Assembly (NCBI GenBank): GCA_963770315.1 | Contig: CAVYPC010000002.1 | Span: forward strand, 1,674,001-1,738,000 | Source: VRUE01 sp963770315 | GTDB taxonomy: Bacteria > Actinomycetota > Thermoleophilia > Solirubrobacterales > 70-9 | Length of the DNA: 64,000 nucleotides | Reading direction: 5' to 3' | Shown here: positions 35,211 through 44,679 of the stretch, in pieces | How the letters are laid out: every line of letters starts with the position of its first letter | How positions within the stretch are numbered: the stretch's first letter is position 1 | Notes under the pieces: generated by a model | Told to the model about the DNA's origin: nothing | What the model saw: the letters and a program-made list of their open reading frames with translations, nothing else | Databases searched by the model: none | Position numbers and translations under genes: made by a program

Positions 35211-35924
35211 GTGCACCCCCTCCTCCTCGCCAGCATCTCCGACAAGGTGGTCGAACCGATCGTCGACCTCGCCACCGAATTCATCGGCTCGGCCGGCGTC
35301 CTTGCCGTCTTCGTGTTGATGACCCTGGAGTCGGCCTGCATCCCGATACCCAGTGAGGCGATCATGCTCTTCGCCGGCTTCAGCGTCTCCAAAGGCGAAC
35401 TGACCCTGTTCGGAGTGGTGGCGGCGGGGGTGCTCGGCAACCTCGCCGGCTCCTGGATCGCCTACGCGGTCGGCTACTACGGGCGCCTCGACCTGCTCGA
35501 GCGCAACAGGCTGATCCACATCAGCCCCAAGCACTTGAGATGGGCCGACGATTGGTTTGAGCGCTACGGCTCCGTGACCGTCTTCTTCTCGCGGATGCTG
35601 CCGCTCGTGCGCACCTTCATCTCGCTTCCCGCCGGGGTGGCGAAGATGCCTTTCTGGCGCTTCACGCTCTACACCCTCGCCGGCTGCATTCCCTGGGTAT
35701 TGATGCTGGCGCTGATCGGCCAGAGCGTCGGCGATAACTGGGAACAGTGGCGGCACAAGCTCGGCTACCTCGACTACGTGGTCCTGGCGACGATCGTCGT
35801 CGGGGTCGTCTATCTGGTGGTGAAGCGGCGGCGCAGGGGTGGCGGCGAGGAGGGGCCTGGCGCAGATGCAGAGCCCGCCGCCGAGCCCGCCCGTTCGAGC
35901 GGGGGGCGCTTGAGCGGAGCCTGA
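35211..35924 (+). CDS. DedA family membrane protein
   Basis: This 237-residue protein starts at the GTG at 35211 (HPLLLASISDKVVEPIVD). It has the SNARE-associated/DedA fold: ESACIPIPSEAIMLFAGF (about 45-62), GNLAGSWIAYAVGYYGR (about 80-96) and FFSRMLPLVRTFISLPAGVA (about 128-147, with the essential Arg pair). It ends in a basic/acidic tail. DedA proteins maintain proton motive force, and some flip undecaprenyl phosphate back to the cytoplasmic side. That role fits the presence of uppP under the same motif. The frame is open upstream but begins inside the regulatory element. Confidence 0.87.
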   Translation: MHPLLLASISDKVVEPIVDLATEFIGSAGVLAVFVLMTLESACIPIPSEAIMLFAGFSVSKGELTLFGVVAAGVLGNLAGSWIAYAVGYYGRLDLLERNRLIHISPKHLRWADDWFERYGSVTVFFSRMLPLVRTFISLPAGVAKMPFWRFTLYTLAGCIPWVLMLALIGQSVGDNWEQWRHKLGYLDYVVLATIVVGVVYLVVKRRRRGGGEEGPGADAEPAAEPARSSGGRLSGA

Positions 35925-35958
35925 GAGGCTGCAAAGAGTCCCGCGCCCCGATCGAGCT

Positions 35959-37122
35959 CTAGCGAAACACCCCGGTGTGTCCCAGCGAGTAGCGCCCAGG
36001 CTGTGGGTAAACGCAAAGCCCGTGTGGGCCGCTGCCCACCGGGATGCGCGCCAACAACTTGCCGGTGCGGGTGCTGATCGCGTAGACCTCTGCGTCGTAG
36101 CGGCCCGATAGCCAAAGCACCTTGCCGTCAGTGGAGACGCCTCCCATGTCGGGGCTGCCGCCGCCGGGGAGCCACCACTTGTGCACGACCTTGCGCTTGG
36201 CGAAGGAGATGACCGAGACCGAGCCCTCGTCTCGATTCGAGACGTACAGGTCGCGGGAGTCACGGCTCGCGTAGAGGCCGTGGGCGCCGGCGCCGGTCGG
36301 GATGAAGCCGATCTTCTGAAAGCTGCGGGCGCTGATCAGCCAGACACCTCCGGACATCATGTCGGCGACGTAGAAGACGCGACCGTCGGGCGAGAGCTTG
36401 ACGTCCTGCGGCATGGCACCCTGTTTCAGCGAGAGCGAGCCGACGAGTCGCTCGCGGGCGACGTCGACCTCGATCAGGCGGGCGCCGAACTCACAACTGG
36501 CAACCAGATAGCGGCCATTGGCGGTGAAGTCCATGTGGTCGACGCCCGGGCACGGCACCGACAGTGAGCGATGCAGTCGCATCGTCTGGGGATCGCGGAA
36601 GTCGAGTCGGCGCAGCCGCTCGGCGACGACGATCGCGTAGTGCCCGTTCGGGGTGAAGTAGAGGTTGTAGGGGTCGGTGACCGGGATCGCCCTGCCGGGT
36701 CTGCCGGTCGCCGGATCGATCGGCGTCAGGCTGTTGCCTTTGTCGTTATCCACCCAGAGTGTCTTCAGATCGTAGGAGGGAGTCACATGCTGGGGAAGCG
36801 AGCCGACCGGGAACTGGTCGATCACCTTGTAAGTGTGCGGATCGATCACGCTGACGGTGTTGCTTTCGCTGTTGGGCACGTAGACGCGAGAGGGGAAGTG
36901 CCGTACGGCGGGCGCGAGCATCCCCGGACGATCGGCGGCGTAGACGTCATGGGGATCGAGGAGCGGCGGAATCCCGAGCCCAGTGCGTGAGCCCTTCGTC
37001 GCATGGGAAGCACCCTTGGGTCCGTTCGAAGCCCGATCGGAGGAACCACCGCAGCCGGCGAGGAGGAGGCTCGCGGACAGCATCGCGGCGATGGTGATTC
37101 GTGCTCGCTTCGTCATGCTCAC
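35959..37122 (-). CDS. Beta-propeller lipoprotein (YVTN type)
   Basis: This 387-residue protein has a lipobox LLLAGC (Cys about 24) followed by a Gly/Ser linker. YVTN-like blades follow, such as SRVYVPNSESNTVSVIDPHT, YVADMMSGGVWLISA and DLYVSNRDEGSVSVISF, seven in all. Such propellers bind ligands or partners on the outer face of the membrane. The GTG at 37122 or the ATG at 37116 could start it. A TCTCATCT element lies 22 nt upstream, and it is divergent from the kelch gene. Confidence 0.85.
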   Translation of the reverse strand: MSMTKRARITIAAMLSASLLLAGCGGSSDRASNGPKGASHATKGSRTGLGIPPLLDPHDVYAADRPGMLAPAVRHFPSRVYVPNSESNTVSVIDPHTYKVIDQFPVGSLPQHVTPSYDLKTLWVDNDKGNSLTPIDPATGRPGRAIPVTDPYNLYFTPNGHYAIVVAERLRRLDFRDPQTMRLHRSLSVPCPGVDHMDFTANGRYLVASCEFGARLIEVDVARERLVGSLSLKQGAMPQDVKLSPDGRVFYVADMMSGGVWLISARSFQKIGFIPTGAGAHGLYASRDSRDLYVSNRDEGSVSVISFAKRKVVHKWWLPGGGSPDMGGVSTDGKVLWLSGRYDAEVYAISTRTGKLLARIPVGSGPHGLCVYPQPGRYSLGHTGVFR

Positions 37123-37144
37123 CCAACACAGGCTGTGCTGTCCC

Positions 37145-37162
37145 GATGAATCTCAGATGAGA
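37145..37162 (-). promoter_or_regulatory. TCTCATCT element upstream of propeller lipoprotein
   Basis: The minus strand reads TCTCATCTGAGATTCATC, 22 nt before the GTG at 37122. It differs from the element before the response regulator at only two of 18 positions. Confidence 0.65.
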
Positions 37163-37172
37163 GAGAACCTCC

Positions 37173-37190
37173 TCTCATCTACGGTTCACC
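37173..37190 (+). promoter_or_regulatory. TCTCATCT element upstream of kelch gene
   Basis: The plus strand reads TCTCATCTACGGTTCACC, ending 24 nt before the TTG at 37215. Back to back with the site at 37145, it makes a divergent control region. Confidence 0.6.
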
Positions 37191-37214
37191 TTGGCCGGGA
37201 AGGATCGGTGCCAG

Positions 37215-38240
37215 TTGGCACGCAGGCGGAGAACCAGATTGCTGCCCTTGGTCACCATTCTGTTGGCGCTGGCCGCCGGGCTGTTCGTCATATTCCGACC
37301 CGGCGAGAGCCCGTCTCCAACCGCCCGGAGCGGGCCGCAACAGCAGCGGCAAAAGCAGCGCCAATTGCGCCCCGTCGCGCGGCTTGCGCCTCACATGCTC
37401 CCGGCGGCGCTCTCTGGCGAGGCCGTTCTTGGACTGCCAGGGCGCATCTTGGTGCTCGGTGGCCTCGACGGCAACGACGTGTCCACCTCGGAAGTACTCG
37501 AGCTCCGCACGGCGACAGGTAGGCTCACCCATCTCGGCTCACTATCCGAGCCACGCCACGACACCGCCGCTGCCGCGCTCGGCGGGAAGGTCCTGATCTT
37601 CGGGGGCGGATCGCTGAGCGAGCTCGACTCCGTCGAATCGTTCAGCAGTGAATCCTCACGGGCAATCGGCCGGCTTCCCACCACCCGGTCCGATCTCTCC
37701 GCCATCACCGTCGCCGGCCGGATCTACGTGCTGGGCGGCTACGACGGCCGGCTCCCGCTCGGACCGGTGCTGCAGACGAGCGACGGGCGGCACTTCACTG
37801 CCGTCGGGAACCTTCCGGTTCCGTTTCGCTACGCGGCGGTGGCGGCCATTGGGAGGACGATCTACACGTTCGGCGGGGAGCTGGCCAGCGGGCTCGACTC
37901 CGATGCGATTCAGGCGATCGACACGCGCAGCGGTCAGGCCAGGGTCATCGGGCGTCTCCACCGGCCGCTTTCGCACGCTTCCGCGGTGGCATTGGGCGGC
38001 CGGATCTACGTCCTCGGCGGCAGGTCCCGGGAAAGTCCGACCGACGAGATCCTGTCTTTCGACCCCTCTACCAAGAGGCTCCGCTCCACCGGTCACCTGC
38101 CGTTTCCGGTCACCAACGCCGCGGCCACCGACGTTGGTGACATCGGCTATTTGATTGGCGGCCTCGATGCCGAAGGCGGTTCTCTGACCTCGGTGATCGA
38201 AGTGCGGCTGGAGGCTCGCCCCCGCACTGCTCATCGCTAA
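37215..38240 (+). CDS. Membrane-anchored kelch-repeat protein
   Basis: The product has about 341 residues. The TTG at 37215 is chosen because GGAAGGA precedes it at good spacing (37199-37205). An N-terminal signal anchor (LLPLVTILLALAAGLFVIF) precedes a Gln/Arg-rich linker and six kelch blades (GRIYVLGGYDGRLPLGPVLQ, RTIYTFGGELASGLD, GRIYVLGGRSRESPTDEIL). It forms an extracytoplasmic propeller. Its stop overlaps the stop of the convergent desaturase gene by 2 bp. Confidence 0.82.
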   Translation: MARRRRTRLLPLVTILLALAAGLFVIFRPGESPSPTARSGPQQQRQKQRQLRPVARLAPHMLPAALSGEAVLGLPGRILVLGGLDGNDVSTSEVLELRTATGRLTHLGSLSEPRHDTAAAALGGKVLIFGGGSLSELDSVESFSSESSRAIGRLPTTRSDLSAITVAGRIYVLGGYDGRLPLGPVLQTSDGRHFTAVGNLPVPFRYAAVAAIGRTIYTFGGELASGLDSDAIQAIDTRSGQARVIGRLHRPLSHASAVALGGRIYVLGGRSRESPTDEILSFDPSTKRLRSTGHLPFPVTNAAATDVGDIGYLIGGLDAEGGSLTSVIEVRLEARPRTAHR

Positions 38241-39304
38241 CCGGCGTCGAGCTGTACCTGCGCGTCGGGGCTCGGCAGAGAGGAGGCCTTGACCTGACTC
38301 CAGGTCAGCAGCCGGCCGCTCGCCGGATCGATCACCTTGAGTCGGATCGAGCGCAGCCCGTCGCGAACGCTCAGCACCGGGACAGCGTGGAAGATCGGGT
38401 TCTCGTCGTGGGCACGCTGCAGGTTGTAGTTGGGGATCTTGGCGCTGAGGTGGTGAACATGGTGCAGGCCGATGTTCCCGCTGAAGAACTGGAAGAGCTT
38501 CGGGAGCTTCAGGTAGGAGCTTCCCTGCAGGGCTGCATCGGCATAGCTCCAGTGCTCGGAGCTTGCCCAGTAGACATCCTCGAACTGGTGCTGGACGTAG
38601 AAGAGGAAGACGCCCAGCGTTCCGGCGAGGATCGCGATCGGCATCTGTACGAGCAGCCACGCATCCAGGCCGGCGAGCCAGACGATCGCCCCGATGACGA
38701 TGGCGAGGGCCAGATTCGTCGCGATCACGCTGTGGCGCTGACGCGGGCGCATCGTGTTCGACCAGATGCGAGGCCCGATCATCAGCGACCAGATCGGACC
38801 GAGCCCGAACATCACCAGGGGGTTGCGAAACAGCCGGTAGCCCAGCCTCTGTTTCCAGGGGCGAGACATGTACTCCTCGACGGTCAGCGTCGGCACGTCT
38901 CCGGTCCCGCGACGGTCGAGGTCGCCGGCCGTACCGTGATGGACGGCGTGGTTGTGGCGCCAGTTCCCGAACGGCTGGAAGACGAGGAGGCCGGTGAGCC
39001 GGCCGAGCCACAGGTTCCCCCGCTTGGTCGGCAGGAACGAGCCGTGAGAGCAGTCGTGGAAGACGACGAACGTGCGTAGGAGAAAGCCCGCCGCCGGAAC
39101 CGCGAGCGCAAGGGCGATCCAGACCGAGACATCGAGGCAGAGGTACATCGCGACGGTCAGAGCCAGATAGGGCACCACGGAGGTGGCTACGTCGAGGAGG
39201 CTATGTCGCAAGGAGGGTTGCTCGTGCCGGGCTACCGAGTCGCGCCAGTAGGCGCGGCCATCGGCGTCCGGTGGAGCGGGAGTGGGCTGCGGAGCATGGG
39301 TCAC
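38237..39304 (-). CDS. Fatty acid desaturase
   Basis: This 355-residue membrane enzyme has the three His boxes of the acyl-lipid desaturase family: HDCSHGS (about residues 84-90), HNHAVHH (about 117-123) and HHVHHLS (about 277-283). It has four transmembrane helices. It inserts a double bond into membrane acyl chains with oxygen and a di-iron centre, adjusting fluidity. It sits between the envelope regulon and a second signalling operon; no regulatory motif is visible before it. Confidence 0.92.
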   Translation of the reverse strand: MTHAPQPTPAPPDADGRAYWRDSVARHEQPSLRHSLLDVATSVVPYLALTVAMYLCLDVSVWIALALAVPAAGFLLRTFVVFHDCSHGSFLPTKRGNLWLGRLTGLLVFQPFGNWRHNHAVHHGTAGDLDRRGTGDVPTLTVEEYMSRPWKQRLGYRLFRNPLVMFGLGPIWSLMIGPRIWSNTMRPRQRHSVIATNLALAIVIGAIVWLAGLDAWLLVQMPIAILAGTLGVFLFYVQHQFEDVYWASSEHWSYADAALQGSSYLKLPKLFQFFSGNIGLHHVHHLSAKIPNYNLQRAHDENPIFHAVPVLSVRDGLRSIRLKVIDPASGRLLTWSQVKASSLPSPDAQVQLDAG

Positions 39305-39328
39305 GGCGGATGAACCTAAATGCGCTTC

Positions 39329-40714
39329 CTAAAGCTCAGTGTCGGACCTGACCGGCTCGGCGGATGGCTCGGCCTCGGCAACCGCCGGGGCGATTGGAAG
39401 CGTGATCGTAACCGTGGATCCACTTGCCCGCACTCCTCCCCCGTGGCGCTCCGCCGTCGCCTTGACGATCGCCAGGCCGATTCCCGAGCCTGAGCGCCCG
39501 GCCGCCTCCTCCGCGCGCCAAAAGCGGTCGAAGGCTGCCGCCTCAGCGCCCGGCGGGAATCCCGCCCCTTCGTCCTTGACCGCTACCTCGACTCGTCCGC
39601 CAAAAATCCTCATCGAAATCTCGACCCGACCGCCGACGGGTCCATGCACCGCCGCGTTTTCGAGCAGGTTCTCCAGGCTGCGCGCAAGCGCATCGGGCTC
39701 GCCGATCACCGTCGCCGACCCCTCGATCCGGGTGACCACGTTGGGGTTCCCGGCGCTGACCTCGGCGACGGTGCGCTCGAGCCGCACCGGCTGCTCGGGG
39801 GCAGCCGCGGCGGTCTCGCGCTCGAGCACGAGCAGGTCGTCGACGAGCCGGCGCAGACGCTCCGCATCGCCGCGCAGGTCGGCGACGACCTCCTCGCCGG
39901 CGCCGTGGCGCGAGAGGAAGTCGATGTTCCCGATCAGTGAGGTGAGCGGCGTCCTCAGCTCGTGGCTCGCGTCGGCGAGGAAGCGGCGTTCCCGCTCGCG
40001 CGAGCGCTCGAGAGCGGCGAGCATGCCATTGAGGGCGCGGGCGAGATCGCCGATCTCCTCTGGCGCCGGGGGCTCCGCCAACCGCCGGGAAGCGTCTTCC
40101 GTGCGCCCGATCGCCGTCGCCGAGGATGAAAGCTCACGCAGCGGTCTGACGCTGCGCCTGGTTAGAAGAGCCGCCGCCAGGCCACCCGCGAGGACCGCGA
40201 TCGCCCCGCAGAGCAGGAGCAGCAGGGTGAGCTGGTGCAGGGTGTCCTCGATGTCGGCGGTGCTGGCCGCGACCAGCACGACCCCTCCGGCCGCCGGCCC
40301 GCCGACGTCGGCGATTGGCGCCGCAAACACGCGGATCGGTTCTCCGTCGAGCTCGGCATCCGCGAAGCCGCTGCGCCCGTGCAGCGCGGTGGCGACCTCG
40401 GGCCCGCGCGGGAGCAGCTTTGCCCCCAGAGCAAGCGAGCGAGCGACGATCGCCTGCCCGCGGTCGAGCACCTCGACGCTCAGCTGCCTGCCGGAGACCG
40501 GCGACTCGAGCGCACCGGGAGCGGTCAGCACCGCCGGCGCGGAGACGCTGAGACGCGCCACGTCGATCGCCCGCTGGCGCAAACTCCGGTCAAGCGAGGA
40601 GTGCATCTGGCTGCTGACGATGATCCGCGCGCCAACGCCGAAGACGAGCACAGCCAGCAGAACCGCGGCGATCGAGGCGGCGATCAGGCGAGCGCTGAGG
40701 CTCCTGCCCCTCAC
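39329..40714 (-). CDS. Sensor histidine kinase
   Basis: This 461-residue kinase has two transmembrane helices around a ~130-residue sensor domain, then HAMP, then HisKA FLADASHELRTPLTSLIGN (His about 250). The ATPase domain has N box SLENLLENAAVHG, G1 DEGAGF and G2 GSGIGLAIVKA. The C-terminal tail is acidic (AEAEPSAEPVRSDTEL). It is last in the second lipoprotein-ABC-two-component operon and overlaps the regulator gene by 4 bp. Confidence 0.92.
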   Translation of the reverse strand: MRGRSLSARLIAASIAAVLLAVLVFGVGARIIVSSQMHSSLDRSLRQRAIDVARLSVSAPAVLTAPGALESPVSGRQLSVEVLDRGQAIVARSLALGAKLLPRGPEVATALHGRSGFADAELDGEPIRVFAAPIADVGGPAAGGVVLVAASTADIEDTLHQLTLLLLLCGAIAVLAGGLAAALLTRRSVRPLRELSSSATAIGRTEDASRRLAEPPAPEEIGDLARALNGMLAALERSRERERRFLADASHELRTPLTSLIGNIDFLSRHGAGEEVVADLRGDAERLRRLVDDLLVLERETAAAAPEQPVRLERTVAEVSAGNPNVVTRIEGSATVIGEPDALARSLENLLENAAVHGPVGGRVEISMRIFGGRVEVAVKDEGAGFPPGAEAAAFDRFWRAEEAAGRSGSGIGLAIVKATAERHGGGVRASGSTVTITLPIAPAVAEAEPSAEPVRSDTEL

Positions 40715-41370
40715 GCGTCGAGTATGAAGCCGACCCCCCGCACGGTCCGGATCATGGGCGGATCGCCGAGCTTGCGCCGCAGCCTGCCGACGTAACGATC
40801 GACGATGTTGCTCACCGCGGCCCCTCTCCAGATGCGCTCGATCGCGGCGTCGCGGGAGACGACGGTGCGGGGATCGCGCAGCAGCAGCTCGAGCAGCTGG
40901 CTCTCCCGCGGGCTCAGCTCGATCGCGCCCCCTCCCCCTCTTTCGACCGTGTTGGTCGTGGTGTCCAAGGTGAGTCCGGCAAAGTTGAGGCGGCCGCTGC
41001 GATCGCGCCCTCGCCGGGTGAGGGCACGGAGCCGTGCGACGACCTCGTCGATTGCAAACGGCTTCGCCACGTAGTCGTCGGCGCCGGCATCGAGCCCGCG
41101 CACCCGGTCCTCGACCGCGTCCCGGGCGGTGAGCATCAGGACACCGCCGGCAAGGCCCTTGTCGCGCAGCCGCCGGCAGACGTCGATGCCGGTGAGGCCG
41201 GGCATCGCGACGTCGAGCACGACCAGGTCGGGCGCCGAGTCCTCCGCCATCGCCAAGGCAGTCCCGCCGTCGGCCGCGGATCGCACCTCAAACCCCTCGG
41301 CGCCGAGGCTGCGCTCCAGCATTCGCCGGACGGGAGCGTCGTCCTCGACGATCAGGACCCGCTCCGCCAT
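40711..41370 (-). CDS. OmpR family response regulator
   Basis: The 219-residue product starts at the ATG at 41370 (MAERVLIVEDDAPVRRML); a GTG at 41382 is an alternative overlapping the permease. The receiver phosphoacceptor is in DLVVLDVAMPG (about 51), with Lys in VAKPFA. The winged helix shows IELSPRESQLLELLLRDP and YVGRLRRKLGD. It pairs with the following kinase. Confidence 0.93.
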   Translation of the reverse strand: MAERVLIVEDDAPVRRMLERSLGAEGFEVRSAADGGTALAMAEDSAPDLVVLDVAMPGLTGIDVCRRLRDKGLAGGVLMLTARDAVEDRVRGLDAGADDYVAKPFAIDEVVARLRALTRRGRDRSGRLNFAGLTLDTTTNTVERGGGGAIELSPRESQLLELLLRDPRTVVSRDAAIERIWRGAAVSNIVDRYVGRLRRKLGDPPMIRTVRGVGFILDA

Positions 41371-41374
41371 GCTC

Positions 41375-42193
41375 TCAGTCACCCGCCACGTCGCGGCGCA
41401 GGAAGACCAGGCCGGCGGCAGCCAAGGCCGGGATCCCGTAGAGAGCGCAGACCCAGGCGGCGCGGACGATCGGCTCCCAGTCCACCGGCGAGCGCAGCAG
41501 TCCCTGCCAGGCGTTGAACTGCGTGCTCAACAGGTAGGGCTGCAAGCCGCCGAGCCCGGGCAGGATGCCGATCAGCTGGACCAGGAGGGAGAACATCAGG
41601 GTGCCGACGATCGCGGCGGCGCTGTTGCGGAACACGGTCGAGAAGAGCAGGCCGATAGAGGCGATCGCGAGGATCGGGATCAGGTAGACGAGCAGGCTGC
41701 CGCCGACCAGCATCAAGCCTTCGCCGGCCGAGACCGTGGTGCCGGAGAGGCTGACGATCGAGTTGAAACCCGAGGCAAGGATGCCCGCCCCGAGGGAGAC
41801 GGCGCCGGTGATGGCGATCGCCGTGACCGCGTAGGTGAAGGTGGCGAGGACCTTGCCGGCGAAGACCTGATGGCGCTCGACCGAGCGGGTGAGGATCGTC
41901 TTCAGGGTGTCGTGACGATCCTCGGAGGCGACGATGTCCCCGGCGACGAGGGCGGTGATCAGGGGGAACATCCATATAGACCCGAAGAGCAACAGCACCA
42001 GCGGGATCGCCAACCCGGTGTCGTGGACGTAGCGGCCGAACGCGACGTCGTTGGGGCTGTCGCCGCGGGTGACGAGGGCAACCACGAAGATGATCGGCAC
42101 CAGTGCCGCCGCGCCCAGCCCGAGGTAGGTGCGCTTCTGGGCACGCAGCTTGCGCAGCTCCCAGCGATAGACGGTGAGGATGCCCGGGTTCAC
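41375..42193 (-). CDS. ABC-2 type transporter permease
   Basis: This 272-residue protein has six helices of ABC-2 permease type. The opening NPGILTVYRWELRKLRAQKR is the usual cytoplasmic lead, and DIVASEDRHDTLKTILTRSV marks the conserved loop. It forms an exporter with the ATPase encoded upstream (4-bp overlap). Confidence 0.88.
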   Translation of the reverse strand: MNPGILTVYRWELRKLRAQKRTYLGLGAAALVPIIFVVALVTRGDSPNDVAFGRYVHDTGLAIPLVLLLFGSIWMFPLITALVAGDIVASEDRHDTLKTILTRSVERHQVFAGKVLATFTYAVTAIAITGAVSLGAGILASGFNSIVSLSGTTVSAGEGLMLVGGSLLVYLIPILAIASIGLLFSTVFRNSAAAIVGTLMFSLLVQLIGILPGLGGLQPYLLSTQFNAWQGLLRSPVDWEPIVRAAWVCALYGIPALAAAGLVFLRRDVAGD

Positions 42194-43149
42194 ACGGCGC
42201 CCTCGAGCGCCCGTTCGCGCTTGGCGGCTTCCGCCTCCTCGCCCTCGGTCAACCTGAAGAAGAGGTCCTCGAGCGTCGCGTGGCGCGAGCTCAGCTCGAG
42301 GATCAGGGCCCCCGACTCGGTCAGCGCCAGCGAGAGGGCGCCGATCGCGCTCTCGCTCTCGGCGCTGAAGGTGAGGCCGCGCTCGCCCGCGGCGCGGATT
42401 TCGCCGATGCCGTCCTGGGCCTCGGCGACCCGGCGGGCGCGCTCGTCATCGCTGGTCCGCAGCAGGTAGCCACTGCCCGCCTGGCGTCGCAGCTCCTCCA
42501 GCGAGCCCTGGTAGGCAACCCGGCCTTCGCGAACGATCGCCACCCGGTTGCAGAGTTCTTCGACCTCGGTCAGCAGGTGGCTGGAGAGCAGGACGGTCAT
42601 CCCCTGGCCAGAGAGGTTTCGGATCAGGTCGCGCATATCGCGCATCCCACCGGGATCAAGGCCGGTCGCCGGCTCGTCGAGAAGGAGCAGCCGGGGTTTG
42701 CGCAGGAGAGAGGCGGCGATGCCCAGACGCTGGCGCATCCCGTGCGAGTAGGTCCCGACCCTGTCCTTGGCGCGATCGCTGAGGCCGACGATCTCCAGCG
42801 CCTCCTCGATCCTGCCCTCGGCGCCATTCCCGTCGAGGGCGGCGAAGAGATCGAGGTTGGTGCGACCGTTCAGATAGGGATAGAACGACGGCGCTTCGAC
42901 GAACCCCGCGACCCCCTCCAAGGCCTTGATGCTGACCTGGGGGTCGCGGCCGAAGAGACGAACGCTGCCGGCGCTCGGGGCGATCAGGCCCAGCATCATT
43001 CGCAGCGAGGTGGTCTTGCCGGCGCCGTTGGGCCCGAGGTAACCGAAGACGTCGCCGGGCTCCACGCTCAGGTCGACGTCGTCGACGGCGACCAGCTCGC
43101 CGTAGCGCTTGCAGAGACCGCGGACCTCGATCGGCTTCGGGTCGGCCAC
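42190..43149 (-). CDS. ABC transporter ATP-binding protein (ABC-2/bacteriocin-export type)
   Basis: This 319-residue NBD has Walker A GPNGAGKTTSLRMM (about 38-51), signature YSHGMRQRLGIAASL (about 134-148), Walker B LLLLDEPATGLDPGG and an accessory C-terminal domain to about 305. It resembles BcrA/NatA-type ATPases that power drug or antimicrobial peptide export. It starts 2 bp after the preceding lipid-binding-like gene. Confidence 0.9.
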   Translation of the reverse strand: MADPKPIEVRGLCKRYGELVAVDDVDLSVEPGDVFGYLGPNGAGKTTSLRMMLGLIAPSAGSVRLFGRDPQVSIKALEGVAGFVEAPSFYPYLNGRTNLDLFAALDGNGAEGRIEEALEIVGLSDRAKDRVGTYSHGMRQRLGIAASLLRKPRLLLLDEPATGLDPGGMRDMRDLIRNLSGQGMTVLLSSHLLTEVEELCNRVAIVREGRVAYQGSLEELRRQAGSGYLLRTSDDERARRVAEAQDGIGEIRAAGERGLTFSAESESAIGALSLALTESGALILELSSRHATLEDLFFRLTEGEEAEAAKRERALEGAV

Positions 43150-43151
43150 CG

Positions 43152-44339
43152 TCAGAGCGCCCTCGCGGCGGCCTCCGCCGCAGCTGGAGGCACCGAGCCG
43201 ATCACGATGTATTCGACACCGCCGCGACTGAACTGGATCACCGTGCCGAGCGCGGTGTCGAGCTCCTGGCCCTGCACGCCGCCGATCGAGACCTTCGGCA
43301 GGCTGAGGCCTTCCGAGGAGGATCCGCCGGCAGCTTCTCCGGGCTGAGCGGCCGACTCGATCACCGCGATACCGCCCAGTCCCTCGCCGTAGGTGGCGAG
43401 CGCCGCCGAGTGGCCGTCGACTTCGATGCCGCGGATCTCCCCTCTCGGCAGCCCGGCCAGCGAGTCGGGGGCGACCAGCTGGAAGTCGAGCTGCTTCTGC
43501 ACCGCTGCTGCACCGCTGGTCGAGCTCGGCTCGCCGCCTTCGCCGTCGGCTTCGGTCTGCGGCGCCAGGTCGACGACCTTCGCGCCTGCGGGCGGGGAGA
43601 CTTCGAACACCGAGGAGGAAACGGCTTCGAAGGCGACGTCGGTGGCTTCGAGCTGGAGCACGGGTGAGCTTTCGCCGCTGGCGTAGATCGCCGCGCGCAG
43701 TGGGGTGCCATGAGTGGCGTCCCAGGCGATCTCGGCGCCCCCGAGCAGACCGCCGTCGTGCTTCGGGGCGACGTGCAGGGTGTAGGTGGCCTGCCCCGCC
43801 ACGTCGGAGGGAATTGCGCCGCTCAGGTCGGCGTGCTTTTCGGCCTTGGCGATGGCTTCTTCGACCTCGCCCAGCGACGGTGAGCCCTGGTCATTGGCGC
43901 CGGAGTCCTTGCCTTCCTCTTCGGGAAGCGTGCCCTTGTAGACGGTTTCGGAGCTGCCGTCATAGATTTCGAAGCGGTCGCCGGAGATCAGCACCTGGCT
44001 GTCGCCGCCGCCGCCTTGTGACTGCAGCTCGAGGCGGAGCTTGCCGCCGCCGTCCGGCGAGGCCCAGAGGCGACCGCTCGCTCCAGACAGCAGCGGATCG
44101 GAGCCTTCGATGCTTGCCGCGTCGATGAGATGGTTGGTGAACTCGATCCGGGCGCTGATGCCTGGAACGGCCGGGGCGCCGAGCGCGTCGTGGACGGCAT
44201 TCGCCAGTGGCTTCGGCTGCGGCTTCGGGCCACCGCCGGACATAGCCATCGCGATGGCGGTCACACCGATCGCCGCGGCCAAGGTAACCGCGCAGAGAAC
44301 GAGCAGCCTGCGAGTGGATATGCGGCGAAGAAATCTCAC
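43152..44339 (-). CDS. Secreted LolA/RseB-like protein heading the second ABC-two-component operon
   Basis: This 395-residue protein has an N-terminal signal anchor (RRLLVLCAVTLAAAIGVTAI). An extended beta-rich domain (about 50-250: LRLELQSQGGGGDSQVLISG; FEIYDGSSETVYKGTLP; TYTLHVAPKHDGGLLGGAEI) follows, typical of LolA/RseB-like convex sheets. A second domain (about 285-395) carries VSIGGVQGQELDTALGTVIQ. Such proteins bind lipids or lipoproteins outside the membrane. As first gene of the operon it may be the sensor or cargo binder for the ABC exporter and two-component pair. Confidence 0.78.
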   Translation of the reverse strand: MRFLRRISTRRLLVLCAVTLAAAIGVTAIAMAMSGGGPKPQPKPLANAVHDALGAPAVPGISARIEFTNHLIDAASIEGSDPLLSGASGRLWASPDGGGKLRLELQSQGGGGDSQVLISGDRFEIYDGSSETVYKGTLPEEEGKDSGANDQGSPSLGEVEEAIAKAEKHADLSGAIPSDVAGQATYTLHVAPKHDGGLLGGAEIAWDATHGTPLRAAIYASGESSPVLQLEATDVAFEAVSSSVFEVSPPAGAKVVDLAPQTEADGEGGEPSSTSGAAAVQKQLDFQLVAPDSLAGLPRGEIRGIEVDGHSAALATYGEGLGGIAVIESAAQPGEAAGGSSSEGLSLPKVSIGGVQGQELDTALGTVIQFSRGGVEYIVIGSVPPAAAEAAARAL

Positions 44340-44679
44340 GACGGCCTCCTTTTGATCGAGCGGATGAGCCCAAGCTAGGCCGTGAGTCTGAAATTACTCT
44401 GACACCTTGCGATCGTCGGGTCGCGAGAGATCGGCGCCCTCGCGCGGGCTTTGTTCTCTGCCCGGGTCGCTCGCGATCGCCGGGGGTTCGCCCACATCGC
44501 CGATCGAGAGCCTCGATCGGCCTCGGCGACCAGCGCTCCCAGGACCAAGGCATAGGAGTCTCGTTTGCTCATGCCATCGACGGTAGATGCCTTCTCTTCA
44601 GCCGAGATATGGATTGCCTAAGCGCCGGGTGAGACAGCACTTGCCGTCAGCGCCCGCGGGTATCGGTTACCGTCGACGC
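44340..44679. other. Intergenic region with no clear gene
   Basis: A 65-codon minus-strand frame (44375-44572, MSKRDSYALVLGALVAEADR) has a plausible start, but its C-terminal half is Arg-rich junk-like sequence, so it is not called. The segment likely contains the promoters of the operon to the left and of the small gene at 44680. Confidence 0.4.

Noticed and set aside
35170..35211. DedA start at 35133 as the longest open frame
   Set aside because: It would place the regulatory element inside the coding region and add a non-family N terminus; GTG at 35211 fits the family and the spacing rule of the other sites.
44375..44572. 65-codon minus-strand frame starting MSKRDSYALVLGALVAEADR
   Set aside because: The N terminus looks plausible but the rest is Arg/Ala-rich without structure; not enough to call a gene.
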